Assembly (NCBI GenBank): GCA_003246675.1
Contig: QJZQ01000143.1
Location: forward strand, 1 to 48,601
DNA from: Nitrospirota bacterium
GTDB taxonomy: Bacteria; Nitrospinota; Nitrospinia; Nitrospinales; VA-1
DNA: 48,601 nucleotides
Reading direction: 5' to 3'
The translations under genes and the position numbers were made by a program. The notes below the pieces were generated by a model. The model saw nothing but the letters and a program-made list of their open reading frames with translations, searched no databases and was not told where the DNA came from. Below are positions 17,323 to 27,597 of the stretch, piece after piece. Within the stretch, counting starts at the first letter, position 1. The number at the start of each line of letters is the position of its first letter.

Positions 17323-19965
17323 ATGACCCAGCCCGCAACCGCGAAAATCGAAGACGACACGCCGATGATGCGGCAGTATCAGAGCATCAAGCGGCAGTGC
17401 TCCGATGCGATCCTGTTCTTCCGGATGGGGGATTTTTACGAGATGTTCAATGAAGACGCGAAAGCCGCCGCCGATATTCTTGACATCGCCCTCACATCGC
17501 GCAGCAAGAACAAAGCGAACCCCATTCCCATGTGCGGGGTGCCCCACCATGCCGCCAGCGCCTATATTTCGCGGTTGATTCAGGCCGGAAGAAAGGTCGC
17601 CATCTGCGAACAGATGGAGGACCCGAAACTGACCAAGGGGCTGGTGAAGCGAGGCATCGTCCGGGTGGTGACGCCGGGCACGGTGATCGACGACAGCCTG
17701 CTCGACCCCAAGACCAATCATTTTATCGCATCGCTGTATTACGGCCGCGGCGGGATGGGGCTCGCGGTCCTCGACGTTTCCACGGGCCTGTTCCGCATCA
17801 CCGAAACCGAGGGCGAAAATGCCGAGCCCCTCCTTCTCGATGAGTTGGAAAAACTCGCCCCCAAGGAAGTCCTGGTTCCCGAATCGTCGCGCAGCGACGC
17901 CCGGGACCGGCGCCTCGACGGTTTTTTCGTCCATGCGCAGGACGACTGGAGCTACTCCCACGGCGAGGCGGAACGCGCCCTGCTCGAACATTTCAAGACC
18001 GTCTCCCTCGACGGCTTCGGCTGCGCCGGACTTAAATACGCGGTCTGTGCGGCGGGGGCGCTCCTTTATTACCTCCGGGAAACGCAGAAGTCCGCCCTGA
18101 AGCACATCACCGCCGTCACCCCGTTTTCCATCCACCATGCCATGATGCTCGACCCCACCACGGTGAAGAGCCTGGAGCTCGTCCAGGCCAGCGACGGCGG
18201 CCGCAAGAACTCGCTTCTTGATCTGCTGGACCTGGCGCAAACGCCGATGGGCTCCCGGCGCATCAAGGAGTGGATTCTGAAACCGCGAATCGACAGAAAA
18301 ACCATCGAGGAGCGCCTCGAACAGGTCGCCGCCTTCAAGGAGCGGCTGCTGCATCGAAACGACATCCGCACCCGGCTCAAGAGCATGAGCGACATGGAGC
18401 GGCTCCTCGGCCGCATCTCTCTCGGCGTGGCTTCGCCAAGGGACCTGGCGGCGCTTCGCAACTCCATCGCCAGCCTGGAGCCGATCCTCACGCTGCTCCT
18501 TGAATTCCCCGAGCCGGTGGCCGCCGCCTACAGCGAACGCTGGGACGGCCTGGCCGACCTGTTCGCCCTGATCGACCGCTACATCGAGGACGAACCGCCC
18601 CTCAACCTGAAGGACGGCCGCCTCATCCGCCGCGGCTGCGACCCGGAGCTCGACCGCCTGACCTCCATCCTGAGCGATGGCAAGAACTGGATCGCCCGGC
18701 TGGAAACCAGCGAAAAGGAACGCACCGGCATCTCCGCCCTCAAGGTGGGCTACAACAAGATCTACGGCTACTACATCGAGATCACCAAAAGACATCTCGA
18801 CCGGGTTCCGGAAAATTACATCCGCAAACAATCGCTGGTCAACGCCGAGCGCTTCATCTCTCCCGAGCTCAAGGAGTACGAGACCGAGATCACCGGCGCC
18901 GAAGACCAGATCGCCGAACTCGAGGCCCGGCTCTTCAGGCAACTTCAGGAAGACGTGGCGGCCGAGGGAGCGCGCATCCAGCGCATGGCCGCCGTCATCA
19001 GCGAGCTTGACGCCCTCGCCGCGTTCGCCGAAACGGCGCACCGCTACAATTATACGCGGCCGGTCATCCGCGAGGACGCCGTGCTGCTGCTCGAGGACGG
19101 CCGCCACCCGCTGGTGGAAAAGATCGATCCCTCCACGCCCTTCATCCCTAATGATACACGCATGGACTCGGATGAAAACCAGATCATGATGATCACCGGG
19201 CCCAATATGGCGGGAAAATCCACCTACCTGCGGCAAGTGGCCCTCATCGCGCTGCTTGGGCAGGTGGGAAGTTTCGTGCCGGCCCGCCGGGCCGAAATCG
19301 GCCTGGTCGACCGCATCTTTTCCCGTGTCGGCGCCCAGGACCATCTGCTGAAAGGCCAGTCCACCTTCATGGTGGAAATGAACGAGACGGCAAATATCCT
19401 CAACAACGCCACCGGTAAAAGTCTTATTATTCTCGACGAAATCGGCCGCGGCACCAGCACCTTCGACGGCATCAGCATCGCCTGGGCCGTGGTGGAATAC
19501 CTGCACGGCAAGGAAGGCGGCGGCCCCAAGACCCTGTTCGCCACCCACTACCACGAACTGACCGATCTCGCCCGCGTTCTTCCGGGAGTGAAAAACTTCA
19601 ACGTTCAGGTCAAGGAATGGAACGACGAGATCATCTTCCTCCGGAAAATCGCCCCCGGCGGCGCCGACAAAAGCTACGGTATCCAGGTGGCCCGGCTGGC
19701 CGGGCTGCCCCGGCAGGTGCTCCTGCGCGCCTTCGAAATTCTGGACAACCTGGAAAAAAGCGAATTCGATGAAGCCGGCCTGCCGAAAATCGCCCATTCG
19801 GCAGAGGCCGCAGAACCCGAGCCGTTGCAACTTTCGATTTTTCAGGAAGAGCCCCCTCCCCTCATCCAAAAACTGAACTCTATCGACCCCGAAAACGTCT
19901 CCCCCCGGCAGGCGCTCGACCACCTCTACGAACTCATCCAGCTGTGGAAGCAGATGAAGCCCTGA
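17323..19965 (+). CDS. mutS: DNA mismatch repair protein MutS
   Basis: MMRQYQSIKRQCSDAILFFRMGDFYEMF; TGPNMAGKSTYLRQVALIALLGQ; DEIGRGTSTFDGISIAWAV. Confidence 0.98.
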   Translation: MTQPATAKIEDDTPMMRQYQSIKRQCSDAILFFRMGDFYEMFNEDAKAAADILDIALTSRSKNKANPIPMCGVPHHAASAYISRLIQAGRKVAICEQMEDPKLTKGLVKRGIVRVVTPGTVIDDSLLDPKTNHFIASLYYGRGGMGLAVLDVSTGLFRITETEGENAEPLLLDELEKLAPKEVLVPESSRSDARDRRLDGFFVHAQDDWSYSHGEAERALLEHFKTVSLDGFGCAGLKYAVCAAGALLYYLRETQKSALKHITAVTPFSIHHAMMLDPTTVKSLELVQASDGGRKNSLLDLLDLAQTPMGSRRIKEWILKPRIDRKTIEERLEQVAAFKERLLHRNDIRTRLKSMSDMERLLGRISLGVASPRDLAALRNSIASLEPILTLLLEFPEPVAAAYSERWDGLADLFALIDRYIEDEPPLNLKDGRLIRRGCDPELDRLTSILSDGKNWIARLETSEKERTGISALKVGYNKIYGYYIEITKRHLDRVPENYIRKQSLVNAERFISPELKEYETEITGAEDQIAELEARLFRQLQEDVAAEGARIQRMAAVISELDALAAFAETAHRYNYTRPVIREDAVLLLEDGRHPLVEKIDPSTPFIPNDTRMDSDENQIMMITGPNMAGKSTYLRQVALIALLGQVGSFVPARRAEIGLVDRIFSRVGAQDHLLKGQSTFMVEMNETANILNNATGKSLIILDEIGRGTSTFDGISIAWAVVEYLHGKEGGGPKTLFATHYHELTDLARVLPGVKNFNVQVKEWNDEIIFLRKIAPGGADKSYGIQVARLAGLPRQVLLRAFEILDNLEKSEFDEAGLPKIAHSAEAAEPEPLQLSIFQEEPPPLIQKLNSIDPENVSPRQALDHLYELIQLWKQMKP

Positions 19966-20178
19966 CCCCCGCGAAAGAAGCGCACGAAGAACCGGCTGTT
20001 CACGATTGGATAATAACCGTCACGCATCCGCACACCCCCTGAACGTAATTCCCGGTTTTTCAGCACCGGAAAATTGGCATAGCCTTTGCTATAAAGTATG
20101 GATCGAAAGGTGCGGACTTTAGTCCCGTCCGCCCCGGGCAAGCTCGCTCCCGGGACACCCATCAAAGGAGATGCAACA

Positions 20179-20436
20179 ATGCCCAACCCTGGCTACTGCG
20201 AATGTCCCTTCTGTCACGGGGAAATCAAAAATAAATCGCTTAAATGCAAGCACTGCGAATCCCTGTTTTTACCCGACCAGCACGTTCATGGCGGGGAGTG
20301 CCCGTTTTGCAAGGAAAGCATCCACCCGGAGGCCATTCGCTGCATGCATTGCAAAACCAACCTGTTTTCCATCCCCGTGGCCAGCCGGCTGATGCACGCC
20401 ATCGACCTGGAAAAAATCGTTTTCGGGGAAGGCTGA
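20179..20436 (+). CDS. Double zinc-ribbon small protein
   Basis: MPNPGYCECPFCHGEIKNKSLKCKHCESLF...GECPFCKESIHPEAIRCMHCKTNLF; two tandem CxxC...CxxC units. Confidence 0.7.
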   Translation: MPNPGYCECPFCHGEIKNKSLKCKHCESLFLPDQHVHGGECPFCKESIHPEAIRCMHCKTNLFSIPVASRLMHAIDLEKIVFGEG

Positions 20437-20812
20437 TTTGTCGCCTGGCCCTCGCGAGGAAGACGGCCGATTCGGCCTGCCCATAAACCGGCTCATTTTT
20501 TCTATGCGGGCGTTGTTCATCCGCCCAGGCAAAACCGCTAACGTACTGTAAAACCGGAACAAATAGTCTTGGGCCGGGCCTAAGGCCAACAAATTCTGAT
20601 CTTTACAAGAGAACCGGAATAAGGTAAGGTGATTAGTGGAAGGGAAGTCCGAAATCGGACCGGGGAACTCTACCACCCTCCTCAAGGATTTGCTTCTTCT
20701 GCAGTTTCAGGATCGACATCTTTTCCTGCTGTTCAGGCTCAAGGGCAACGCCACCTTAACCGATAAATACTCAGATCCTTTTACCGCGAATGTTTTCCCT
20801 CAGAGGTTTGTA

Positions 20813-21514
20813 TTGAAAACTTTCAACACAGACAGGGCAGGCTTTTTCAGCAAGCACATGGCCTGGTTTCTGTTTCTGGGCTTGATCCTGGCAAACCCGG
20901 TGTGGGCGAACTCTCCCTCGCTGGTGAACCTGGATGTGGCGGCCAAGGGCCGGTACGTCACTCTCGACGCTCGCCTCGTCAACGGCCTGAACGGAAAGGT
21001 GCAGGAAGCCATTGAAAGCGGCATGCCGATCACCTTCACCTACAGCATCGAACTGCGGGAAAAAGGGGCCATGTGGGGCGACCGCCTTGTGCGCGCCAGC
21101 GAGGTGACCCACACCGTTCAGTACGACTCATTGAAAAAAGTTTACCGCTTTTCAGAAGAGGGAAACAACGTCCAGCGCAAGGTGATCACCCACAAAAAGG
21201 AAAGCTATCAGAAGTTGATGGAAACCTTGAATCAGATTCCGATCGCCCCCATTTACCGCCTCGACCCGGACAATACTTATTATGTCCGTGTCCGCGCCAA
21301 TCTCAAGGCCGATGAACTCCGGTTCCCGTCCAACTACCTGTTTTTCTTTGTTCCATTCAATGACTTTAAAACCTCCTGGGCCCAATCCTCTCCCATTGCG
21401 ATCGACACGGTACCCACATCCGTCGACGAAGCCCTGAACACCACGCCAAACGAGGGTGAGGAAGAAGGAAATCCGGAGGTTTTGAAGCATGTCATCCGAT
21501 CCTTCAACAAATAA
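20813..21514 (+). CDS. DUF4390 domain protein, exported
   Basis: Hydrophobic N-terminus MAWFLFLGLILANPVWA then VNLDVAAKGRYVTLDARLVNGLNGKVQEAIESGMPITFTYSIEL...; precedes NtrY-like kinase. Start (TTG 20813) uncertain; ORF opens at 20636. Confidence 0.75.
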   Translation: MKTFNTDRAGFFSKHMAWFLFLGLILANPVWANSPSLVNLDVAAKGRYVTLDARLVNGLNGKVQEAIESGMPITFTYSIELREKGAMWGDRLVRASEVTHTVQYDSLKKVYRFSEEGNNVQRKVITHKKESYQKLMETLNQIPIAPIYRLDPDNTYYVRVRANLKADELRFPSNYLFFFVPFNDFKTSWAQSSPIAIDTVPTSVDEALNTTPNEGEEEGNPEVLKHVIRSFNK

Positions 21515-23789
21515 ACTTCGCTTCACCCAGCCCTCCGAGGACTTCGTCCGGCGTAAAAACAGGCGTGCGCGGATCAACATCGCCGTCATCATCCTCTCCC
21601 TCATCGGCCTCACGGCTCTTGAAAATCATTTCCTGAACCAGCAGACCTCGGCGCCCATCGCCAATAACATCGCGATTCTCGCGGTGTTCAACCTCATTCT
21701 CATCCTGCTGTTCATCCTGATCGTTCTGATCGCCCGGAACCTCGTCAAGCTGTATCACGAGCGCAAAAGCAAGATCATCGGCTCCCGGTTTCAGACCAAG
21801 CTGATCATCGCCCTTTTGATCCTCGCCCTGGTGCCTTCCACCCTGCTCTTCATCACGGCGAGCAAGCTGTTCACCTACAGCATTGGCAGTTGGTTCAACC
21901 TGCAGGTGGAGGCAACCCTGGAGCAATCCATGGACGTGGCTCGCGGTTATTACTCCTACATGGAAAAAGACGCTCTGGACAAGGCTAAAAATATCGAAAA
22001 CTTTATCACGCGGGATGAGCTTTACCGGCAGCCGCGACGCGGCGATCTGGCCCTCCTGGCCCGTGCCAAGGTTGCGGAGTATCAACTGGCGGGAATCATC
22101 GTGTTCGACAGCAACAAAAACCGTGTGGTGGAAGAGCTCAACCCCAGCCTCCCCCACGAAGGCATCGACCTCGACTACCAGGACCTGATCCAGAAAAGCG
22201 TCGATGGCGAAGGGGTCTCGGAAATCCGGGCCTGGAACCAGCAGGTTTTTCTGACTGCAGTGGTCCCCCTGGCCGAAACCCTGGATGATAAAAAATTCAT
22301 CTGGGGCTACATCCTCACCCTGACCCACATTTCCAAGGGAACACTGCTCCAGATCGAAGCCATCCGCAACACCTTCGAGGACTATAAGCAGCAGACCTTT
22401 CTCAAGCTGCCTGTCACCGCGAGCTACTACGTCACGTTCCTGCTCATCACCCTTCTGATCCTGTTTTCCGCGATCTGGCTCGGCTTCTACATCGCCCGCG
22501 GCATCACCGTGCCTATCCAGGAACTGGCCAAGGGCACCCGGCGCATCGCCGACGGCGACCTGAACTTCAAGATCGATTTTCGGGCCAACGACGAAATAGG
22601 CATTCTCATCGACTCGTTCAATACGATGACCGATCAGCTCTCTGAAGGCCGCATGAAAGTCCAGCACGCTCACGAGCACCTCAAGCAGACCAACATCGAA
22701 CTTGAGCGGCGGCGGTCCTACATCGAGACGATCCTCGAGAATATCGGCGCGGGGGTCATTTCCATCGACAAGAAAGGCCGCGTCACCACCTTCAACAAGG
22801 CGGCTGGGAAAATTCTGAACGCCCGCATGGTCGACGTATTCGGCACCAGCTACAAGGACACGTTCCCCGCCAGCTTTCGCGACCCCATCCGCAAAATGAT
22901 CAAGCAGATGACCTTCCAGAACCGGGAGTTCCTGGAAGAGCAAATCGAATTGAGGGTGGAAGAAAATACACTGACTCTACTGGTCAACATTCAGGTGCTG
23001 CACGACCTCGATCAAAAATACCTCGGCCTCGTCATCGTCTTCGAGGACCTGACGCAGATGATCAAGACACAGAAAATCGCCGCGTGGCGAGAGGTCGCCC
23101 AGGGCATCGCGCATGAAATCAAGAACCCCCTCACCCCGATTCAGCTCAACACCCAGCGCCTGCGCAAAAAATTCTATGAGGATAAGGACGATTTCGGCCG
23201 TGTGTTTGAGGAGAGCATCGGAATCATCTCTCAGGAAGTCGAAGGCATGAAGGAACTCCTCAGCGAGTTCCAGCGTTTCTCGCGCATGCCCGCACCGAAC
23301 CCGAAGCCCGCCTCCCTGCACAAGATCATCGACGACGTGTCCGTGCTTTACACCGACCTTGGCAAGGATGTCCTGATACAGAAAGATTACGATACCCGCA
23401 TCGACCTGCTCAACCTCGACACCGAGCAGATCCGCCGCGTCTTCATCAACCTGTTCGAAAACGCCATCGATGCCGTGGGGGAAAGCGGCCAAATCACCAT
23501 CAGCACCCGCCTGTACCCGGAGGAGCACCAGGCGCGAGTCGAGTTTTCGGACAACGGGTCCGGGGTGTCCGCCCAAAATATGAATAAACTGTTCGTGCCC
23601 CACTTCACCACCAAGAAACGCGGCACCGGCCTTGGCCTCGCCATCGTCAACCGCATCATCGTCGACCACGAAGGCACCATTCAGGTGCGCGAAAACCAGC
23701 CCCGGGGGACGGTGTTTACGATCACCCTGCCCCACGCGGCCCGGCCCACCACCCGGCCCTTTCTGCCTTCCTCGCCCTCGCCGTTTTAA
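21489..23789 (+). CDS. NtrY-like membrane sensor histidine kinase (HAMP, PAS, HisKA, HATPase)
   Basis: Multiple TMs; ITVPIQELAKGTRRIADGDLNF (HAMP); VAQGIAHEIKNPLTPIQLNTQRLRKK (H-box); NGSGVSAQNMNKLFVPHFTTKKRGTGLGLAIVNRI. Confidence 0.92.
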   Translation: MSSDPSTNKLRFTQPSEDFVRRKNRRARINIAVIILSLIGLTALENHFLNQQTSAPIANNIAILAVFNLILILLFILIVLIARNLVKLYHERKSKIIGSRFQTKLIIALLILALVPSTLLFITASKLFTYSIGSWFNLQVEATLEQSMDVARGYYSYMEKDALDKAKNIENFITRDELYRQPRRGDLALLARAKVAEYQLAGIIVFDSNKNRVVEELNPSLPHEGIDLDYQDLIQKSVDGEGVSEIRAWNQQVFLTAVVPLAETLDDKKFIWGYILTLTHISKGTLLQIEAIRNTFEDYKQQTFLKLPVTASYYVTFLLITLLILFSAIWLGFYIARGITVPIQELAKGTRRIADGDLNFKIDFRANDEIGILIDSFNTMTDQLSEGRMKVQHAHEHLKQTNIELERRRSYIETILENIGAGVISIDKKGRVTTFNKAAGKILNARMVDVFGTSYKDTFPASFRDPIRKMIKQMTFQNREFLEEQIELRVEENTLTLLVNIQVLHDLDQKYLGLVIVFEDLTQMIKTQKIAAWREVAQGIAHEIKNPLTPIQLNTQRLRKKFYEDKDDFGRVFEESIGIISQEVEGMKELLSEFQRFSRMPAPNPKPASLHKIIDDVSVLYTDLGKDVLIQKDYDTRIDLLNLDTEQIRRVFINLFENAIDAVGESGQITISTRLYPEEHQARVEFSDNGSGVSAQNMNKLFVPHFTTKKRGTGLGLAIVNRIIVDHEGTIQVRENQPRGTVFTITLPHAARPTTRPFLPSSPSPF

Positions 23790-23887
23790 ACTCCGGGTGT
23801 TTGTCTCCGGGCTTTTCTTCGCCGGGCAAATGCTTTAAAATAGCCAAACATAAACACTTCTTCCCTCTTCCGCCGGGAGTTTGAGCC

Positions 23888-24118
23888 ATGAAGAAAACCC
23901 TGACGCTGACGCTCGACGAACAGACTTATGAACGCCTGCTGGCCGCGTGCCAGGGGGACGAGAAAGCTCTGGCGCGCCGGGCGGAGGAAATCATCGAAGA
24001 ACAATTCGCGGCTCCCCAGAATGCGGACCAGAGCCTGAACGCCGACGGGCTGGAAGACTACCTGAACAAATCAACCACCGGCAGCCGGGCCTACGGCGTC
24101 AAGGGCCAGGGTTGGTGA
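23888..24118 (+). CDS. Small RHH-like hypothetical protein
   Basis: MKKTLTLTLDEQTYERLLAACQGDEKALARRAEEIIEEQF...; N-terminus resembles ribbon-helix-helix. Confidence 0.5.
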   Translation: MKKTLTLTLDEQTYERLLAACQGDEKALARRAEEIIEEQFAAPQNADQSLNADGLEDYLNKSTTGSRAYGVKGQGW

Positions 24119-24134
24119 ACTCCATCCACATACC

Positions 24135-25568
24135 ATGATACAAAAACGCGTTTTTTTACTCGGAAAACAATGGCGCCCCAGCAGCCGCACCCTCGCGGTG
24201 GTGAACCCCTGGAACGGCGAAACCTTCGCGGAGGTAGGGCTGGCGGGCCCCGACGACATCGAAGAGGCGATCGTTCTCGCCGAGCGCGCCTTTGCCGTCA
24301 CCCGCAGACTCCCCGCTTACATGCGCAGCAGGATCTGCGCGCAAATCGCCAGCGGCATCGAGGCGCGCGCTGAGGAATTCGCCCGCACCATCGCCCTCGA
24401 ATCGGGGAAACCCCTGGTGCATGCACGCACCGAAGTGGACCGTTCGGTCTCCACCTTCAACATCGCCGCCGAGGAAGCGCTACGGCTGCACGGCGAAGTC
24501 CTCTCGCTGGATATTACCGAGGCGGCGCGAGGGAGAGCCGGCATCACCTGGCGCTACCCCATCGGCCCGGTGGCCGGCATCAGCCCCTTCAATTTTCCGC
24601 TGAACCTGGTGGCCCACAAGGTGGCCCCGGCCATGGCCGCGGGCAACCCCATCGTCCTCAAGCCATCGTCCACGACGCCGCTCACCGCGCTGCTCCTGGG
24701 TGAGGTGGTGCTGGAAACCGAGGCTCCGGAAGGCAGCCTGAGCGTCCTTCCCACGAGCCGGGAGGACGCCGCGCCCCTCACGGAGGACCCGCGCTTCAAA
24801 ATGGTCACCTTCACCGGCAGCGCCGATATCGGCTGGGACATCAAGCGGCGGGCGGGGAAGAAAAAAGTCGTCCTCGAGCTGGGCGGCAACGCGGGCGTGA
24901 TCGTCGAACCCGACGCCGACCTCGTCTTCGCCGCGAAGCGCACCGTCTTCGGGGCATTTGCCTATTCAGGCCAGGTCTGCATATCGGTGCAGCGGGCCTT
25001 CGTTCACGAGTCGATCTTTTCGCGGTTTGTCGAAATGCTGAAGCGCGAGGCCGAAACGCTTGTCACGGGCAACCCCCTCGACGAGCAGGTCAACTTCGGC
25101 CCCATGATCGACAGCAAAAACGCCGACCGCATCGCAAGCTGGATCGCAAACGCACGGGCGGGCGGCGCCACGGTGGTGACGGGAGGCACCAAGGAAGGCA
25201 ACACGGTCGCCCCCACCATTCTCACCGGGGTGGCCCCCGGGGCGGAAATCGCCTGCAACGAAGCCTTCGGCCCGGTGCTCGCCGTCGAACCCTATACAAG
25301 CTTCGACCAGGCCCTGGAGCGCATGAATGATTCTGATTTCGGGCTGCAGGCGGGTGTCTTCACCCAAAGGCTGGATCGCTCTCTCAGGGCGTTCAATGAG
25401 CTGGAAGTCGGCGGGGTGGTGCTCAACGACGTGCCCACCTTCCGTGTGGACAACATGCCCTATGGCGGCGTCAAGGATTCCGGTTTCGGGCGCGAGGGCA
25501 TCCGTTATTCACTGGAGGAGATGACCGAAATCAAGCTTCTGGTTTTCAACCACGAAAGAGAGCGATAA
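24135..25568 (+). CDS. NAD(P)-dependent aldehyde dehydrogenase
   Basis: SPFNFPLNLVAHKVAPAMAAGNPIVLKPSSTTP; FTGSADIGWDI; LELGGNAG; SGQVCISVQR catalytic Cys. Confidence 0.95.
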   Translation: MIQKRVFLLGKQWRPSSRTLAVVNPWNGETFAEVGLAGPDDIEEAIVLAERAFAVTRRLPAYMRSRICAQIASGIEARAEEFARTIALESGKPLVHARTEVDRSVSTFNIAAEEALRLHGEVLSLDITEAARGRAGITWRYPIGPVAGISPFNFPLNLVAHKVAPAMAAGNPIVLKPSSTTPLTALLLGEVVLETEAPEGSLSVLPTSREDAAPLTEDPRFKMVTFTGSADIGWDIKRRAGKKKVVLELGGNAGVIVEPDADLVFAAKRTVFGAFAYSGQVCISVQRAFVHESIFSRFVEMLKREAETLVTGNPLDEQVNFGPMIDSKNADRIASWIANARAGGATVVTGGTKEGNTVAPTILTGVAPGAEIACNEAFGPVLAVEPYTSFDQALERMNDSDFGLQAGVFTQRLDRSLRAFNELEVGGVVLNDVPTFRVDNMPYGGVKDSGFGREGIRYSLEEMTEIKLLVFNHERER

Positions 25569-25574
25569 AAACTC

Positions 25575-25997
25575 ATGCAACAGCAGGCCCGGTTTCAAGA
25601 CAACGGCGACGGCACCATCACCGACCATCAGATGAACCTGATGTGGCGGAAAACCGATTCGTTCCAGGACACGAAAAAATGGCTCAACTGGTTCAAGGGC
25701 CAGGACTATGTCGAAATCTCCAACCTCGAACGGGTGGCCGGCCACGAGGACTGGCGCTTTCCCACGGGCGATGAAGCCTGGTCGCTGTTCGACCTGGAGG
25801 CGAGAAACACCGATAAATACGGCGACGATATCTACCTGCCCCCGGTGTTCGAGCCCGGCAGCGCCGGAACCACCTGGACGCTCGACGAAAAGGATTCTTC
25901 GGCCCTTGTCATTCAATACGAGGATGGGCAGAAGGTCTGGCCCTCCAAGTACGCCAACCTCAATATGGCCTATCGCATGGTGCGCGCCCTCGCCTGA
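25575..25997 (+). CDS. DUF1566 (Lcl C-terminal-like) domain protein
   Basis: RFQDNGDGTITDHQMNLMWRKTDSFQDTKKW...WRFPTGDEAWSL...AYRMVRAL. Confidence 0.85.
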   Translation: MQQQARFQDNGDGTITDHQMNLMWRKTDSFQDTKKWLNWFKGQDYVEISNLERVAGHEDWRFPTGDEAWSLFDLEARNTDKYGDDIYLPPVFEPGSAGTTWTLDEKDSSALVIQYEDGQKVWPSKYANLNMAYRMVRALA

Positions 25998-26004
25998 TTC
26001 GCCC

Positions 26005-27597
26005 TCAGTTCAGGTGCTGGTAGGCGCCGCGCAGCGGAAACACCGGGTGCACCCGCACCTCCCCGCCGGGGCGGTACTTGAACCACGGCTGCACCACGAT
26101 GCGTATTTTCTGCGGCGTCGAATGCAGGGTCTTGAACGTGGTTCGGTGCATGCGCTCCACTCCCAGTTCCAGGATCACCGGCTGACCAGCGGGCAGGTTC
26201 AGTTTTTTACCGGCGCTTTTTTCCAGATCGATGCGAACCGACCCGTTGCCGCCCTTATCCAGCGGCCAGGTGCCCTCGGCCAGGAGGCGGGACTCCTGCC
26301 CTTCGGGGAAAATACGCCAGAGGTAGCGCGTATGGAAGCCGCGGGCGTGCGCCAGCCTGAGGACGGGGTCGAGAAATTGCAGCACGTCCCGCCCGTCTTC
26401 CCGTAAAAAGAACAGCCCGAGCGGCGGCCACTGGCCGGTGCCGCCTTCGAAGTTCTTGCGGCTCACGCGGGCGCAGCGCTCGTCCTTCAAAGTCGCCTCC
26501 ACGGTGAGCTGCTTTTTGCGCACCAGGTCCTGACGGAGGGTCAGCGCCAGCGGGTCGGAGGAGTAACAGCTGGCGAGGCCCAGCGCCGCGGCCATTTCCT
26601 GCTGAGGATCGGCCTTCAGAAACTCGTCCAGCTTCTTCGCCATCGCCGCTTCGATTTCGGGATACACTCCGCGGCTCACTTCCACGAACACCCGGCGCGC
26701 GCCCTCGGCGTCCTTTTTGCTCAGCGCCTGCTCCAAGTCGGCGAGGGCCACCTCCTTGAAGGTCTTCCCCTCTCCCGGGTCGGGGAAATAATCCCGGCCG
26801 CCAAACACCTTCTCCCTCAGGAAACGGTAGCGTTCGGGATGGCTCAGCCGAAAATAGGGGTAGTGGATATAGGCCGCCATCGAGTTGGCGAAATCTTCCT
26901 GCAGGTTACCTCGTGAATAGGTGGGCAGATGCCTGAGGGATACGGGGGCGTAGTTATCCTCCGCCGGGTCGTCGATGAAGGTGTACAGATAATTACTTTC
27001 CGGAGTGGCGTCCAGCGCTGGAAGGTTGAGGATGCTGAACTTCGACAGGGCCAGCCACTCGGGCGACACGCTCATGAAACCTCGAGACAGGTCCAGGGCG
27101 TGCGCCATTTCGTGATGCACGATATTCTTGAACACTTCCCTATCTTCATAAAACAAAGTGTTGTAGAATTCCACTCGAAGATCCTGGTTGCCCACCATCA
27201 GCTTATAGGTGGCGTTCTCGGTATCGTGGACGGTCATGTAGCTCGGCAGTGTCGCGGCGGGGATCTCCTCGGCGGGCACACCTGCTGCGTTTCCCATGAA
27301 ATGATCGAGGCGGTACAAGGCCGGAAGCCCCGGCAGGCGGTAAAAGCTGGGCGGCAGCTCGGCGAAGGCCTCATGCAGTTCCTGAATTTCCTCGATCCGC
27401 CAGGGCCGGCCGAAATCAACGAGTTCGTAACCGAACGCGTCCTTGAATTTCTTCACGAGCGCCGCCACTTCTTCGGCGTAATTTCCGGGATACTCGTAAT
27501 AGGGACGCGGGGCGGGGTCGGGGTCGGCGGCTTTCACCGGCAAGGGCCCGGCAAGCGCCCAGGCAAGAACGGCAAGAACTGCGAGAATTTGTCTCAT
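26005..27597 (-). CDS. Secreted zinc metallopeptidase-like protein (HExxH)
   Basis: Signal peptide MRQILAVLAVLAWALAGPLPVKA; NIVHHEMAHALDLSRGF; NLQEDFANSMAAYIHY (possible third ligand). Confidence 0.7.
   Translation of the reverse strand: MRQILAVLAVLAWALAGPLPVKAADPDPAPRPYYEYPGNYAEEVAALVKKFKDAFGYELVDFGRPWRIEEIQELHEAFAELPPSFYRLPGLPALYRLDHFMGNAAGVPAEEIPAATLPSYMTVHDTENATYKLMVGNQDLRVEFYNTLFYEDREVFKNIVHHEMAHALDLSRGFMSVSPEWLALSKFSILNLPALDATPESNYLYTFIDDPAEDNYAPVSLRHLPTYSRGNLQEDFANSMAAYIHYPYFRLSHPERYRFLREKVFGGRDYFPDPGEGKTFKEVALADLEQALSKKDAEGARRVFVEVSRGVYPEIEAAMAKKLDEFLKADPQQEMAAALGLASCYSSDPLALTLRQDLVRKKQLTVEATLKDERCARVSRKNFEGGTGQWPPLGLFFLREDGRDVLQFLDPVLRLAHARGFHTRYLWRIFPEGQESRLLAEGTWPLDKGGNGSVRIDLEKSAGKKLNLPAGQPVILELGVERMHRTTFKTLHSTPQKIRIVVQPWFKYRPGGEVRVHPVFPLRGAYQHLN

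Noticed and set aside
16723-19923. 1066-aa minus-strand ORF antisense to mutS
   Set aside because: Shadow ORF caused by high-GC codon bias; low-information His/Gly/Asp-rich translation and the plus strand encodes unmistakable MutS.
21504-22943. 479-aa minus ORF antisense to the NtrY-like kinase
   Set aside because: Shadow ORF; the plus strand contains full histidine-kinase motifs.
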